This document shows positions 17,596 to 26,803 of a stretch of DNA of 64,000 nt, piece by piece (within the stretch, counting starts at the first letter, position 1; the number at the start of each line of letters is the position of its first letter). This DNA comes from Leptolyngbya sp. SIO1E4 (GTDB lineage: Bacteria > Cyanobacteriota > Cyanobacteriia > Phormidesmidales > Phormidesmidaceae). The translations under genes and the position numbers were made by a program. Where the stretch lies: NCBI GenBank assembly GCA_010672825.2, contig JAAHFU020000001.1, positions 930,001-994,000 of the forward strand, given 5' to 3'. Below the pieces are notes generated by a model, which ran no database searches, was not told the DNA's origin, and saw nothing but the letters and a program-made list of their open reading frames with translations.

Positions 17596-18741
17596 CTAGC
17601 GGCTAGGAAGCTGGGCCACTTCTAGACGAGAAGACATGAGCCGATCCATCCAGGACGCTAAGAAGGCTTGGTTTTCGGCCTTTTCTTGTGGATCAGACGT
17701 GTTGGGGGCGTGGGGTAAGAGCCCCTGGAGTGCTGCTGACGTTACACAAAACATCGATTTTTGAAAGCTCTGGGTGATTTGCACCCGCACATCATCCTCC
17801 CCCCGAATCCCCTGTCGGTAGTAGTTTGCCAGATACTCTGGAATAAAGTGGCGCATGTCTTGCATCAGCAGGGTAGGTGGGATGCCAGCCCCTCCGACGG
17901 GTAAGGGATCGGCATAGAGGGCGCCATAGGCAAAACGGCTCTGTTCTGGGGAGATTTGCTGCGCCTGGGCATTGTATGAAACCGTGCCCAAAAACGGGGT
18001 ACCTCGAAAGAAAATGGCTTCCACATAGGGAACTGCCACATCCATTAAAAAGGCCAACCCAGCTGATTTAGGAATCAGGTCATATTGTTTGTTGTCAATG
18101 GTGACGCTGTAAGTAATGGGGTTACCCGCAGCCGCAACCAGACCCGCTTTAATGTGAGCCACGACCTCAGGAATAGCCTGAATCTTTCCCTGGTCATATT
18201 GATCAGACAGGGTGAGGAAAATGTCGCTCATGACTGTCCAAAATTGCCCCAGAGCACTGTAATAGGCTGACTGACGCACCTGCTCAGGCAGAAACTCAGA
18301 TGCTAGGCGGTGTAATCCTTGCAGAAGGGGGTTGCCTTTTGTTTTGGCCTGAATCGCAGCCTCACATGCCTGTAGGAATTCTGGCGTATCTAAATATTCG
18401 TCGAATCCACCGCCACCGTGCCATAGCATGCCTCGCATGCAATATTCGGCATATTCGTAGTTGATGCGATCGTGCCACCAGTGCTTCAGCAGTTTGTTGA
18501 GACTCACCTTTCCATTGAAGTATTTGAAAAAGGGAAAAAGGACGAGAAACTGCTCATCTGCGATGTAAATCAGGTTCTTAGCATAGGCATCCAGCACTAC
18601 CCCGTAACTTTTAAGAATGCCAACCACCTCTATCAGGTTGGTCTTGTTATCAGGCAGTAGGGCTTCTGCCCTCAACAGACGCTCAATGAAGGGTTGCAGT
18701 GGATGGTCGGATTTTGAGGTTTGGGTCAGGGTGTTGGTCAT
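17596..18741 (-). CDS. cupB: CO2 hydration protein CupB/ChpX
   Basis: A 381-residue ChpX-type CO2 hydration protein, the peripheral subunit of NDH-1MS' that converts CO2 to bicarbonate on the cytoplasmic face, coupled to NDH-1 proton pumping. Recognisable stretches include ILKSYGVVLDAYAKNLIYIA, FPFFKYFNGKVSLNKLLKHWWHDR, EYCMRGMLWHGGGGFDEYLDTPEF and HFIPEYLANYYRQ. The many His and Cys/Glu residues in the first half are plausible metal ligands. The length and neighbours (ndhF4, ndhD4) favour the constitutive CupB form over the larger CupA. It is the last gene of the ndhF4-ndhD4-cupB transcription unit, with about 30 bp after ndhD4. The ATG is at 18741. Confidence 0.88.
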   Translation of the reverse strand: MTNTLTQTSKSDHPLQPFIERLLRAEALLPDNKTNLIEVVGILKSYGVVLDAYAKNLIYIADEQFLVLFPFFKYFNGKVSLNKLLKHWWHDRINYEYAEYCMRGMLWHGGGGFDEYLDTPEFLQACEAAIQAKTKGNPLLQGLHRLASEFLPEQVRQSAYYSALGQFWTVMSDIFLTLSDQYDQGKIQAIPEVVAHIKAGLVAAAGNPITYSVTIDNKQYDLIPKSAGLAFLMDVAVPYVEAIFFRGTPFLGTVSYNAQAQQISPEQSRFAYGALYADPLPVGGAGIPPTLLMQDMRHFIPEYLANYYRQGIRGEDDVRVQITQSFQKSMFCVTSAALQGLLPHAPNTSDPQEKAENQAFLASWMDRLMSSRLEVAQLPSR

Positions 18742-18772
18742 GGGGAACAACTCGGAGGGACGAGGCTTTATG

Positions 18773-20287
18773 TCACAGCGAAGAAGAAATCTGAATAATT
18801 TCTGGGCTGGGCGATCTCATGGCGATGGTCGTGACTTCACTCCACCGACTAAGCCAGTTAGGCTGTAGCCCCAGCACCACGATGACGATGGCTAACACGA
18901 TAGCTGGGAGACGATCATGCCACGCCACAGGCGGCAGCAGTATATCGGGGGCGACCTGATCATTCGGGGGAGCCACAGCTAACCGCCCAAAGAAAGCTCG
19001 ATTCACCAGAAGCAGAAAGTAGACCGCGGTTAAACCAGAGCCAATCATGCAAAGTAGCGTCTGGGTTTGAAAGACTAAAAAGCTGCCTCGGAACACCACA
19101 AATTCTGAGATGAAGCCCACCATACCCGGAATGCCAGCACTGGCCATAACCCCTAAAATCATCAAACTGCCAATAATTGGCAAGCCCCGCTCAGGGTTTA
19201 GCAAGCCCCGCAACAAATCTAAATCGCGGGTTCCGGTTTTGACATAGACAACACCCACCAGCAAAAACAGCAGCCCTGAAATCAGACCGTGGCTCACCAT
19301 TTGCATCACGGTTCCTAGGATGGCTAAGGGGGTTGCGGCAGCGGCGGCTAATAAGACATAGCCCATGTGGCCAATTGAGCTGTAGGCCACCATCTTTTTC
19401 ATGTCTTTCTGAGCGATCGCGGCCAAAGAGCCATACAGCACGCTGACCACTGCCCAGCTTGCCAACCAGGGAGAGAACGCCCTCCAGGCTTCTGGAAATA
19501 GCTGTAAGCCAAAGCGCACCAGCCCATAGGTTCCTAGCTTCAGGAGCACCCCAGCCAATAGGACTGATACGGGGGTTGAGGCTTCGACGTGGGCATCTGG
19601 GAGCCAGGTGTGAAAAGGAAAGAGAGGAATTTTGATGCCAAAGCCGATCAAAATGGCACTGAGTAAAATCCCCTGCTGAAGGAGCGTCAGCGACTGCGCT
19701 AAGGACACGTCATAGTTGAACGTAGTCCCCCCTCCCAGCCATACCAGCCCTAAAAACCCCCCCAAAATGAGGGCACCTGAGGTGGCGGTATAAATCAAGA
19801 ACTTGGTAGCGGCATAGCCGCGCCGCGCCCCACCCCAAATCGCAATCAGCAAATAAAGCGGGATCAGCTCTAGTTCATAGAAAATGAAGAACAGCAGCAG
19901 ATTCTGGGATAAAAAGGCCCCTGCTACCGCTGCATTAATCAATAAAATCAGGCTGAAATATAAACGGGGGCGTTGAATGGTCGCCGCACTGGCGTAGACG
20001 GCAATGCCCCCCAATAAGCTGTTAATCAGCAGCAATGGCAAAGACAGACCATCTACCCCTAGCTGGTAGGTCAGACCTAGGGCGTCGATCCACGGCAAGG
20101 ATTCCAGAAACTGCAGCCCTGACTGGTGGATGTCGAATCGTGCTGCCAGGACAATTGCCCAGATTAAAGAAAGGGCCTGGATACCCAGAGAAACTTGCCA
20201 AACTTTTTGCCCTGCCCAGTGCCTTGGCCAGAGACTAATCACCAGTGCCCCTAACAGGGGAATCAATATCAATGCACTCAGCATCAT
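18773..20287 (-). CDS. ndhD4: NAD(P)H-quinone oxidoreductase subunit NdhD4
   Basis: A 504-residue proton-pumping membrane subunit of the NDH-1 complex (NuoM/MrpD family). About 14 membrane helices are visible, with family landmarks YELELIPLYLLIAIWG, PLFPFHTWLPDAHVEASTPVSVLLAGVLLKLGTYGL, QKDMKKMVAYSSIGHMGYV and MVSHGLISGLLFLLVG. The conserved Glu in YELELIP and the Lys residues of the pumping channel are present. The D4 assignment rests on its place between ndhF4 and cupB. It begins ten bases after ndhF4 ends, in a tight operon whose product is the CO2-uptake form of NDH-1. Confidence 0.92.
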   Translation of the reverse strand: MMLSALILIPLLGALVISLWPRHWAGQKVWQVSLGIQALSLIWAIVLAARFDIHQSGLQFLESLPWIDALGLTYQLGVDGLSLPLLLINSLLGGIAVYASAATIQRPRLYFSLILLINAAVAGAFLSQNLLLFFIFYELELIPLYLLIAIWGGARRGYAATKFLIYTATSGALILGGFLGLVWLGGGTTFNYDVSLAQSLTLLQQGILLSAILIGFGIKIPLFPFHTWLPDAHVEASTPVSVLLAGVLLKLGTYGLVRFGLQLFPEAWRAFSPWLASWAVVSVLYGSLAAIAQKDMKKMVAYSSIGHMGYVLLAAAAATPLAILGTVMQMVSHGLISGLLFLLVGVVYVKTGTRDLDLLRGLLNPERGLPIIGSLMILGVMASAGIPGMVGFISEFVVFRGSFLVFQTQTLLCMIGSGLTAVYFLLLVNRAFFGRLAVAPPNDQVAPDILLPPVAWHDRLPAIVLAIVIVVLGLQPNWLSRWSEVTTIAMRSPSPEIIQISSSL

Positions 20288-20296
20288 GCTACCGCG

Positions 20297-22132
20297 CTAC
20301 CACATCGTCCACGTCATCAACAGCCCCAGCAGGCTGACCCCTACCACAATGGTGAGTAGGTAGCCCTGCGATCGCCCAGAAATGCTATATTTCAAGCTTT
20401 CTCCCCCCATCAGGGAAGCCAAGCCCACGCTGTTCACCAGCCCATCAACGATGTAGCGATCAAACCAGCTACTGGCGAAAGATAGCTTTTCAACCAACCA
20501 AACCACAGTGAAGCGATACAGCTTCTCGGTGTAGAAGTCGTAGGCTAAGAGATCCTGCAGGATCCTGACCGGACGCTGCATAGAGCGAGCCAGGGTCTTA
20601 CTCAGCGGGATCAAGGCCCCAATCCCTACGCCCAGTGCCCCAGAGGCCACCAGCAGCAGCAGGGCCAGCTTATTGATGTACATCCACGGCGGTAAGAGGG
20701 ACATCCGCAACAGCAGCACGGGCACCATCAGCGTAAAGACGGTTAGCATGACCATCGGCAGAGCCATGGGCCAGGCTACCTCAGGTGCCCGGCGTGTCTT
20801 CGGCTGGGATGCGCCCAGAAATACCAGTCGAAAGACTCGGGTCAGGTTGAGGGCAGTAAGGGCATTCACTAACAGAAAAACAACCACCAGAGCTGGGCGA
20901 TCGCGCCAGAAGAAATCAATCCCTAGGCGATACCCCCAAAAGCAACCCAGCGGCAACAACCCCACCAGGCCAAGAGAGGCCACACCGTAAGACAAGGCTG
21001 TGGCGGGCATCTTTTTACCCAGCCCCCCCAGCTCGGTCAAGTCCTGGCAGTTGGTGGTTAAGATGACGGCCCCGGCGCTCATAAATAACAAGGCTTTGGC
21101 GATCGCGTGGGTGAGCAAAATCATCAGGGCGACCCCAGGCCACTCGGCACCTACGGCAATAAACACCAGCCCCAGATAGGCACTCGTGGAGTAGGAGAAA
21201 GTTCGCTTAATATCGATCTGGGCCAGGGCGACCAGCGAAGCCCCAATGGCAGTGACCGTTCCAATAAACATCAGTAAAGATAATGCCACTGGCGAGAGCA
21301 CCACGATGGGCTGCAGGCGAATCAGAATATAGGCCCCGCAAGTGACCACCACTGAGTTGCGCAAAATCGATGCCGGATTCGGCCCTTCCATCGCCTCGTC
21401 TAACCACAGGTGCAGCGGAAATTGAGCGCATTTACCCGTTGGCCCCGCAATCAAGGCAATGCCTAACAAGGTAGCCGCCCAAGGGGCCAGGTCAGCCACC
21501 TTAACCCACTCATATAAGTCGTTAAATTGCAGGCTGCCTGCCAGTGCTGACAGTGTAATTACCCCCATCAGCAGCAAGACATCGCCAATGCGCTTGGTTA
21601 AAAAGGCATCTCGCGCAGCGGTGACCACCAGCGGCTGAGCATACCAGAACCCTACAAACAAGTACGTCGAAAGGGTCAGCATCTCTAGCAGCGAATAGGC
21701 TAAAAACAGCGAGCTGCTGAGCACAACCCCGCTCATGGCTGCTTCAAAGAAGCCCATAAATCCATAAAATCGGGCCAGAGCCCAATCTTTTTCCATGTAG
21801 CCCAGGGCATAAATCTGAGCAAGCAAGCTCAGCCCTGTAATCAGATCCACAGCCCCCAGGTTTAGGACGGAGAGTTCTAGAGATAAATGCAGATCCAGAT
21901 CCGCCACCTGAAACCAGGTCAGAGTCAGCTCTTGGGATCCCTGTTCCCAAATGCCCCAGAAGGCCAGAGTCCCATGGATGAAGGCAAGCAGGGTCATCAA
22001 AATATTGATGTATGCCGCTGGTCTGGAACCCGTGCGTCGAATTAACCCCGTTGACCAGGGCAAGACCGCGATCGCACCAATAAAACCGTAAGCCGGTATG
22101 AGCCAGCCTGTTTGCACCAAGAACTGTGTCAT
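20297..22132 (-). CDS. ndhF4: NAD(P)H-quinone oxidoreductase subunit NdhF4
   Basis: A 611-residue NuoL/NdhF-family membrane subunit. Landmarks: ALGYMEKDWALARFYGFMGFFE, LLEMLTLSTYLFVGFWYAQPLVVTAARDAFLTKRIGDVLLLMGV, GKCAQFPLHLWLDEAMEGPNPASILRNSVVVTCGAYILIR and DIKRTFSYSTSAYLGLVF. The ending includes the long amphipathic arm and a last membrane helix. It is first in the operon ndhF4-ndhD4-cupB, encoding the module that specialises NDH-1 for CO2 uptake. Its start faces the carboxysome operon across a shared 680-bp region, so the two are probably coordinately controlled by inorganic carbon. Confidence 0.92.
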   Translation of the reverse strand: MTQFLVQTGWLIPAYGFIGAIAVLPWSTGLIRRTGSRPAAYINILMTLLAFIHGTLAFWGIWEQGSQELTLTWFQVADLDLHLSLELSVLNLGAVDLITGLSLLAQIYALGYMEKDWALARFYGFMGFFEAAMSGVVLSSSLFLAYSLLEMLTLSTYLFVGFWYAQPLVVTAARDAFLTKRIGDVLLLMGVITLSALAGSLQFNDLYEWVKVADLAPWAATLLGIALIAGPTGKCAQFPLHLWLDEAMEGPNPASILRNSVVVTCGAYILIRLQPIVVLSPVALSLLMFIGTVTAIGASLVALAQIDIKRTFSYSTSAYLGLVFIAVGAEWPGVALMILLTHAIAKALLFMSAGAVILTTNCQDLTELGGLGKKMPATALSYGVASLGLVGLLPLGCFWGYRLGIDFFWRDRPALVVVFLLVNALTALNLTRVFRLVFLGASQPKTRRAPEVAWPMALPMVMLTVFTLMVPVLLLRMSLLPPWMYINKLALLLLVASGALGVGIGALIPLSKTLARSMQRPVRILQDLLAYDFYTEKLYRFTVVWLVEKLSFASSWFDRYIVDGLVNSVGLASLMGGESLKYSISGRSQGYLLTIVVGVSLLGLLMTWTMW

Positions 22133-22815
22133 TACCTATCAACTCTAAGTAGTGCCCGTGGCTGACTTAAAAACAAGCAATCGAGACACCCTCGATGCGA
22201 GTCAGCCAACCTAAAGGCCATCTTTCTATCTAATCAAATTTATTTACTCAACAAAGTGATCCACGGCCTGTAGAACACTCCGTTCAAAGAACGATGAAGA
22301 CAACTCCTAAGAATGCGTCACAGACACGCTTAAAGTGCGCCTGCAAAAGCGGCCTGCATCAGCCAAAGTGTGAAACTCCACACGACTTGATTGCCTATTA
22401 TCTTACCTGATTATTAACACTTGCAATCATAGAGTTGAATCAATGATTTTGTTGTTTGTTGGCCATGGTTTGATTGTTCGAATAGGGGTATTTGCCATAA
22501 ATTCCTAGCAAAAGTATTAACTCGAAACACCGACTTCAGTTATGACTGTTGCCTTTCTTGCGAATCTCTACAAAGTAATTCAAGTTGTTTCATTAGCTAT
22601 GGTGATATTTAATATTAGGGACAATCATTGAGGCTTATATTGCCAAGGTCGCACTCCCCTCATATGCTTGGTGTACATGGAGTTTAAGTGAGCCACCTTC
22701 GTGCATTTTTTAGGTTGTGCAGCAAATCTTAACGATTCATTCTCGGGCGAATCCTAGACTTAATTTGCTGTTTTTAGGGATGGCTCACACCGCATCTTAG
22801 AGGGAGATTACGACG
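22133..22815. promoter_or_regulatory. divergent control region between ndhF4 and ccmK2
   Basis: About 680 bp with no gene, AT-rich in its centre (22380-22640), between two divergent carbon-concentrating transcription units. It must contain both promoters. There is a small hairpin ATCGAG...CTCGAT at about 22173-22190. I looked for LysR-type (CmpR/CcmR-like) and NtcA sites and could not defend any by eye. A Shine-Dalgarno-like AGAGGGAG lies just before ccmK2. Confidence 0.55.
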
Positions 22816-23124
22816 ATGCCTATTGCAGTTGGAATGATTGAGACCAAAGGGTTTCCTGCGGTTGTTGAAGCGGCTGATGCGATGGTTAAGGCAGCTCGAG
22901 TGACACTGGTTGGATACGAGAAAATTGGCAGCGGTCGCGTTACGGTGATTGTCCGTGGTGATGTCTCTGAAGTACAGGCATCTGTATCAGCGGGTATTGA
23001 GTCTGCTAAGCGGGTGAACGGGGGCGAAGTATTGTCTACCCACATCATTGCCCGTCCCCATGAGAACCTTGAGTTTGTCCTCCCCATTCGCTATACCGAA
23101 GCCGTTGAGCAGTTCCGAACTTAG
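22816..23124 (+). CDS. ccmK2: carboxysome shell hexamer protein CcmK2
   Basis: A 102-residue single bacterial microcompartment (BMC) domain protein that forms hexameric tiles of the beta-carboxysome facets. It shows [22 protein letters not shown], the pore loop KIGSG (about residues 36-40), [15 protein letters not shown] and [15 protein letters not shown]. The C-terminus ends [11 protein letters not shown] with no extension, as in CcmK2. It is the first gene of ccmK2-K1-L-M-N-O and nearly identical to the next gene over the first 90 residues. It is usually the most abundant shell protein. Confidence 0.96.
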   Translation: MPIAVGMIETKGFPAVVEAADAMVKAARVTLVGYEKIGSGRVTVIVRGDVSEVQASVSAGIESAKRVNGGEVLSTHIIARPHENLEFVLPIRYTEAVEQFRT

Positions 23125-23290
23125 CCGTTGTCTGCATCAATGACTGAGTCTCATTGAAGAGAGTTTGAGTCGGGTTTGCGAGGCGGCTATTTTAACCGTG
23201 CGGGATTGGATGCCTGGTTTCGAGTCTGCCTGCGCTGCAGATACCCGAAGGTTCATTTCCAGAAATATTAGGTTAAGGAGTTAGTGAGAT

Positions 23291-23629
23291 ATGGCCATTG
23301 CAGTTGGCATGATTGAAACCCTAGGCTTTCCGGCAGTTGTAGAGGCGGCAGATGCGATGGTAAAAGCTGCCCGTGTGACGCTGGTGGGGTATGAAAAAAT
23401 TGGGAGTGGCCGCGTTACCGTAATTGTGCGAGGAGATGTCTCCGAGGTGCAGGCATCGGTCGCTGCAGGTGTTGAAAATGTGAAGCGCGTCAATGGCGGG
23501 CAAGTGCTATCGACTCATATCATTGCTCGTCCCCATGAAAACCTGGAGTTTGTGCTGCCGATTCGTTACACCGAAGCCGTTGAGCAGTTCCGTGAGAGTG
23601 TCAGCGGCATTCGCCCCTATGGTCGCTAG
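23291..23629 (+). CDS. ccmK1: carboxysome shell hexamer protein CcmK1
   Basis: A 112-residue BMC-domain protein, nearly identical to the preceding CcmK2 but with a C-terminal extension [11 protein letters not shown] typical of CcmK1. The pore loop KIGSG and the edge residues are unchanged, so mixed facets are expected. AAGGAG about ten bases upstream of ATG 23291 is a good ribosome binding site. A 166-bp spacer separates it from ccmK2, and ccmL follows 13 bp after. The pair probably arose by tandem duplication and is held together by gene conversion. Confidence 0.95.
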   Translation: MAIAVGMIETLGFPAVVEAADAMVKAARVTLVGYEKIGSGRVTVIVRGDVSEVQASVAAGVENVKRVNGGQVLSTHIIARPHENLEFVLPIRYTEAVEQFRESVSGIRPYGR

Positions 23630-23642
23630 GTAATCGCTTTCT

Positions 23643-23945
23643 ATGTTATTGGCTAAAGTTCGCGGCACAGTCGTGAGTACCTGTAAGGAACCTAGCTTAA
23701 GCGGCGTCAAGTTCCTCATGGTGCAGCTGCTTAGTGATAGGGGTGAACCTTTGCCTGATTATGAAGTAGCTGCAGATGTCGTAGGTGCTGGCGTCGGCGA
23801 GTGGGTTCTGATTGCTCGGGGAAGTGGTGCTCGGCAACATGAGGGTTACCAAGATCGTCCGGTGGATGCCACGGTCATTGCGATCGTGGACACCGTTTCT
23901 TTAAGCTCGGGCTCACTTTATAGCAAGCGCGACGATTTCAGTTGA
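23643..23945 (+). CDS. ccmL: carboxysome vertex pentamer protein CcmL
   Basis: A 100-residue EutN/CcmL-family protein that forms the pentamers closing the twelve vertices of the carboxysome. Features: MLLAKVRGTVVSTCKEPSLSGVKFLMVQ at the start, VAADVVGAGVGEWVLIARGSGAR, and DRPVDATVIAIVDTV, in the order seen across the family. The start codon is 13 bp after ccmK1, so the two are cotranscribed. A C-terminal tail LYSKRDDFS is of usual length. Confidence 0.95.
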   Translation: MLLAKVRGTVVSTCKEPSLSGVKFLMVQLLSDRGEPLPDYEVAADVVGAGVGEWVLIARGSGARQHEGYQDRPVDATVIAIVDTVSLSSGSLYSKRDDFS

Positions 23946-24056
23946 TCGCTAGACATTTTGAGATGGCACCGAGGGTTGGGTCATCTCTAGCTGTTAGCGA
24001 ACGCAAGCCAATTGAATTGGATGGCAGCTGATATTTTGAACGGAGGGATCGGGTTA

Positions 24057-26105
24057 ATGGTGACCCGTAGTGTAGCCGCTCCGCCAACTCCCTGGTCCCG
24101 GGATTTGGCAGAGCCCACAATTGAGCCATCAGCATTTGTGCATCCTTTTTCTCAGTTGATTGGGGATGTTCACATTGGTGACAACGTTTTAGTGGCCCCT
24201 GGAACTTCGATTCGAGCGGATGAGGGGTCACCGTTTGCCATTGGTGCAGGGTCATCGATTCAAGATGATGTGGTGATCCACGGTTTAGAGCAGGGGCGAG
24301 TACTGGGCGGTGATCAGCAGCCCTATTCGGTCTGGATTGGCGCTAACGTTTGTGTGACCCACAAGGCAATTATTCATGGCCCTGCCTACCTTGGGGATGG
24401 CTGCTTCGTGGGGTTCCGCTCTACGATCTTTAATGCTCGGCTGGGGCGCGGGTGTGTCGTCATGATGCATGCCCTGGTTCAAGATGTGGAAATTCCCCCT
24501 GGGAAGTTTGTTCCCTCTGGGGCTGTCATTACTCGGCAGGAGCAGGTAGCACAGCTATCGGATGCCAAGCCAGAAGATTTAGCCTTCGTCCAAGAACTTA
24601 TCAGCGTTAATCAAGATTTGCGTGCGGGCTATGCCTGTGCTGCAGATGAGGCCTGCATCAGCGATGTTCTCTCTGATCGCGATCGCATCCCTCTGACACC
24701 TATCGATCATGACAACGGAACCAAAACTATGCAACCTCAACGCTTGACATCCGACATTGTGCACCAGGTACGACAGCTTCTGAGTCAGGGATATCGCATC
24801 GGGACTGAACATGCAGATATTCGCCGCTTCCGCAGTAATGTCTGGCAAACATGTATGCCCATTCAATCCTCCCGTGAGGCAGAGGTGCTAGGTGCCCTCG
24901 AAGCCTGCCTGGAAGAACATACTGGAGAATACGTGCGCCTCTTTGGCATTGATCCTGTGGCCAAGCGCCGAATTGCGCCCACAACCATTCAACGGGCAGA
25001 CGGTAAGCCCGTTGCCGTGAATGCTCAGTCTGTGCCTAAGGCCGTTCCATCAGGGTATGCGGCCCCTCAAAGCCGTCATTCCAGCGGCAGCAGCCAAGAT
25101 GCCGCAGGGTTATTACAGCAGGTGCGGCAGCTCTTGAGCCAGGGCTACCGCATTGGTCTAGAACATGCAGACAGCCGCCGCTTCCGCAGTAATGTTTGGC
25201 AGAGCTGTACTCCGATTCACTCCAATAATGAGCGAGAAGTGATGGCAGCGCTGCAAACCTGCCTCGCGGAGCATGCGGGCGAATACGTACGGATGTTTGG
25301 GATTGATCCGGTGGCTAAACGTCGCATCACGCCTATCACGGTACAGCGTCCAGATAGTAGGGCGACCGTGGGCGCTGCCCCCTCAGGTGGCGGCACCTCT
25401 GCCCCTGCCGGTCATTACAATGGGGCCGCGAGTGCTGGCTCTGCAGCGGCACCAGGGCAGCTGTCTCCAGCGGTGGTTCAGCAAGTCCGTCAACTACTGA
25501 GCCAGGGCTATCGCATTGGATCAGAGCATGCCGATAGCCGTCGTTTCCGCAGTAATGTTTGGCAGACCTGTCCGCCCGTGACTACGACACAAGAAGCGGA
25601 TGTGCTCTCAGCGCTGAGTGCCTGCGTGCAAGAGCATGCCGGGGAATATGTCCGCATCTTTGGCATTGATCCCGTTGCGAAGCAGCGGCTGTCTCCCGTG
25701 ATGGTGAACCGACCCAATGGCAATGGCCACAATGGGCACGGGGGTGGATCTGCTGGAGGCGCATCTGTCGGGGCATCTACACCGAGCTATCAAGCGCCGC
25801 CACCATCGGCCCATAACGGTTCTGCCACTAGCGGGGGGGGGCCAGGGGTGACCAGTGACGTGATGCAACAGGTTCGCCAGCTTGTGGGTCAGGGGTATCG
25901 CATTAGCTTGGAGCATGCCGATGTGCGGCGATACCGGAGTGGCGCCTGGCAAAGCGGCGGTGTCCTGGAAGGGCACGGCTCTTCTGATGTGATTGCTGCT
26001 TTGGAAGCCAGTTTGGCCGCCCATGCGGGAGAATATGTGCGCTTGGTGGGCATTGATCCGCAAGCCAAGCGTCGGGTTTCAGAAACCACGATTCAACGTC
26101 CTTGA
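24057..26105 (+). CDS. ccmM: carboxysome assembly protein CcmM, full length with four SSUL repeats
   Basis: CcmM links RuBisCO into the carboxysome matrix and carries a gamma-carbonic anhydrase-like domain. From ATG 24057 (preceded by GGAGG at 24042-24046) the protein has 682 residues. Residues 1-210 are the left-handed beta-helix domain, with zinc ligands H75, H102 and H107 and the pair C194/C200. Four RuBisCO small-subunit-like (SSUL) repeats of about 85 residues follow, joined by Gly/Ser/Pro/Asn-rich linkers. Repeats 1-3 each have a WQ(T/S)C cysteine and an (E/Q/S)(A/T)C cysteine; repeat 4 has neither. An internal ATG at 24729 could give the short form of about 458 residues with all four repeats. 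Fourth gene of the ccm operon. Confidence 0.95.
   Translation: MVTRSVAAPPTPWSRDLAEPTIEPSAFVHPFSQLIGDVHIGDNVLVAPGTSIRADEGSPFAIGAGSSIQDDVVIHGLEQGRVLGGDQQPYSVWIGANVCVTHKAIIHGPAYLGDGCFVGFRSTIFNARLGRGCVVMMHALVQDVEIPPGKFVPSGAVITRQEQVAQLSDAKPEDLAFVQELISVNQDLRAGYACAADEACISDVLSDRDRIPLTPIDHDNGTKTMQPQRLTSDIVHQVRQLLSQGYRIGTEHADIRRFRSNVWQTCMPIQSSREAEVLGALEACLEEHTGEYVRLFGIDPVAKRRIAPTTIQRADGKPVAVNAQSVPKAVPSGYAAPQSRHSSGSSQDAAGLLQQVRQLLSQGYRIGLEHADSRRFRSNVWQSCTPIHSNNEREVMAALQTCLAEHAGEYVRMFGIDPVAKRRITPITVQRPDSRATVGAAPSGGGTSAPAGHYNGAASAGSAAAPGQLSPAVVQQVRQLLSQGYRIGSEHADSRRFRSNVWQTCPPVTTTQEADVLSALSACVQEHAGEYVRIFGIDPVAKQRLSPVMVNRPNGNGHNGHGGGSAGGASVGASTPSYQAPPPSAHNGSATSGGGPGVTSDVMQQVRQLVGQGYRISLEHADVRRYRSGAWQSGGVLEGHGSSDVIAALEASLAAHAGEYVRLVGIDPQAKRRVSETTIQRP
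24729..26105 (+). other. possible internal translation product CcmM-short
   Basis: Beta-cyanobacteria make a short CcmM from an internal start just ahead of the first SSUL repeat. Here an in-frame ATG at 24729 ([13 protein letters not shown]) sits exactly there. The upstream sequence has only a weak GGAA for ribosome binding, so the use of this start is inferred from family knowledge. Confidence 0.5.
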
Positions 26106-26116
26106 TCCTTGAGTGA

Positions 26117-26716
26117 ATGCGGCAGCAGGATGATGTGTCAGATGCAATAGCGTATTACGTTGGGGATGCCGTGGTGGTTAGCTCCGATGTCGTCATTGCA
26201 TCGGGATCCGTGCTGGAGGCCGTGCCGGGGAGTCGGTTAGTGGTCGGGCCAGGGGTCTGTATTGGAGCTGGCGTGGTGATTCAAGCCTATGGCGGTGAGC
26301 TCAAAATAGAAGCGGGAACCAATTTGGGCCGTGGAGTTTTACTGTTAGGGGCGGGCGTTGTGGGAACCCGCGCCTGCATTGGAGCCGAAAGCACCCTGAT
26401 TAATCCTAACGTTCAGGCTGATCAGGTGATTGCAGCGCGATCGCTGGTGGGAGATATGAGCCGCGCGTTGGCCGCAGGGGCAACGCCTACGCCTAAAAGC
26501 CCCTCACAAAATGGCAAAACTCCCCATCCTGCCGATGCCGTGGCCAATGCCGATACGCTTCTGGATTCCCCTGATGTCGATTCCCCTAATGGCAATGGTC
26601 AGGCAGGTTCCCTGGCTTCTATGAACTCAGTGTATGGGCGCGACCAAGTGTTACAGCTTGTGCAAATTTTGTTTCCCCATCGCAATGCGGTCATGTCAGA
26701 TTCAAATTCCCCGTGA
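26117..26716 (+). CDS. ccmN: carboxysome scaffold protein CcmN
   Basis: A 199-residue protein bridging CcmM to the shell. Residues 20-115 are hexapeptide left-handed beta-helix repeats (VVVSSDVVIASGSVLEAV..., GVCIGAGVVIQAYGGELKIEAG). A Pro/Ser/Asn-rich linker of about 60 residues leads to the C-terminal encapsulation peptide VYGRDQVLQLVQILFPH, an amphipathic helix that binds CcmK. It lies 11 bp after ccmM and is clearly cotranscribed. A short SDSNSP tail follows the peptide. Confidence 0.95.
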   Translation: MRQQDDVSDAIAYYVGDAVVVSSDVVIASGSVLEAVPGSRLVVGPGVCIGAGVVIQAYGGELKIEAGTNLGRGVLLLGAGVVGTRACIGAESTLINPNVQADQVIAARSLVGDMSRALAAGATPTPKSPSQNGKTPHPADAVANADTLLDSPDVDSPNGNGQAGSLASMNSVYGRDQVLQLVQILFPHRNAVMSDSNSP

Positions 26717-26803
26717 TGTGACGATTCCAGTCTCTTTTCTAAGCCCTTCGTAAACAGTTCTTACAATAGAGGGGTGCCCATTGATATTCTGTGAGGCCCC
26801 GTC

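Noticed and set aside
22133-22815. LysR or NtcA site in the ndhF4-ccmK2 control region
   Set aside because: No exact GTAN8TAC and no clear T-N11-A palindrome that stands out from the AT-rich background.
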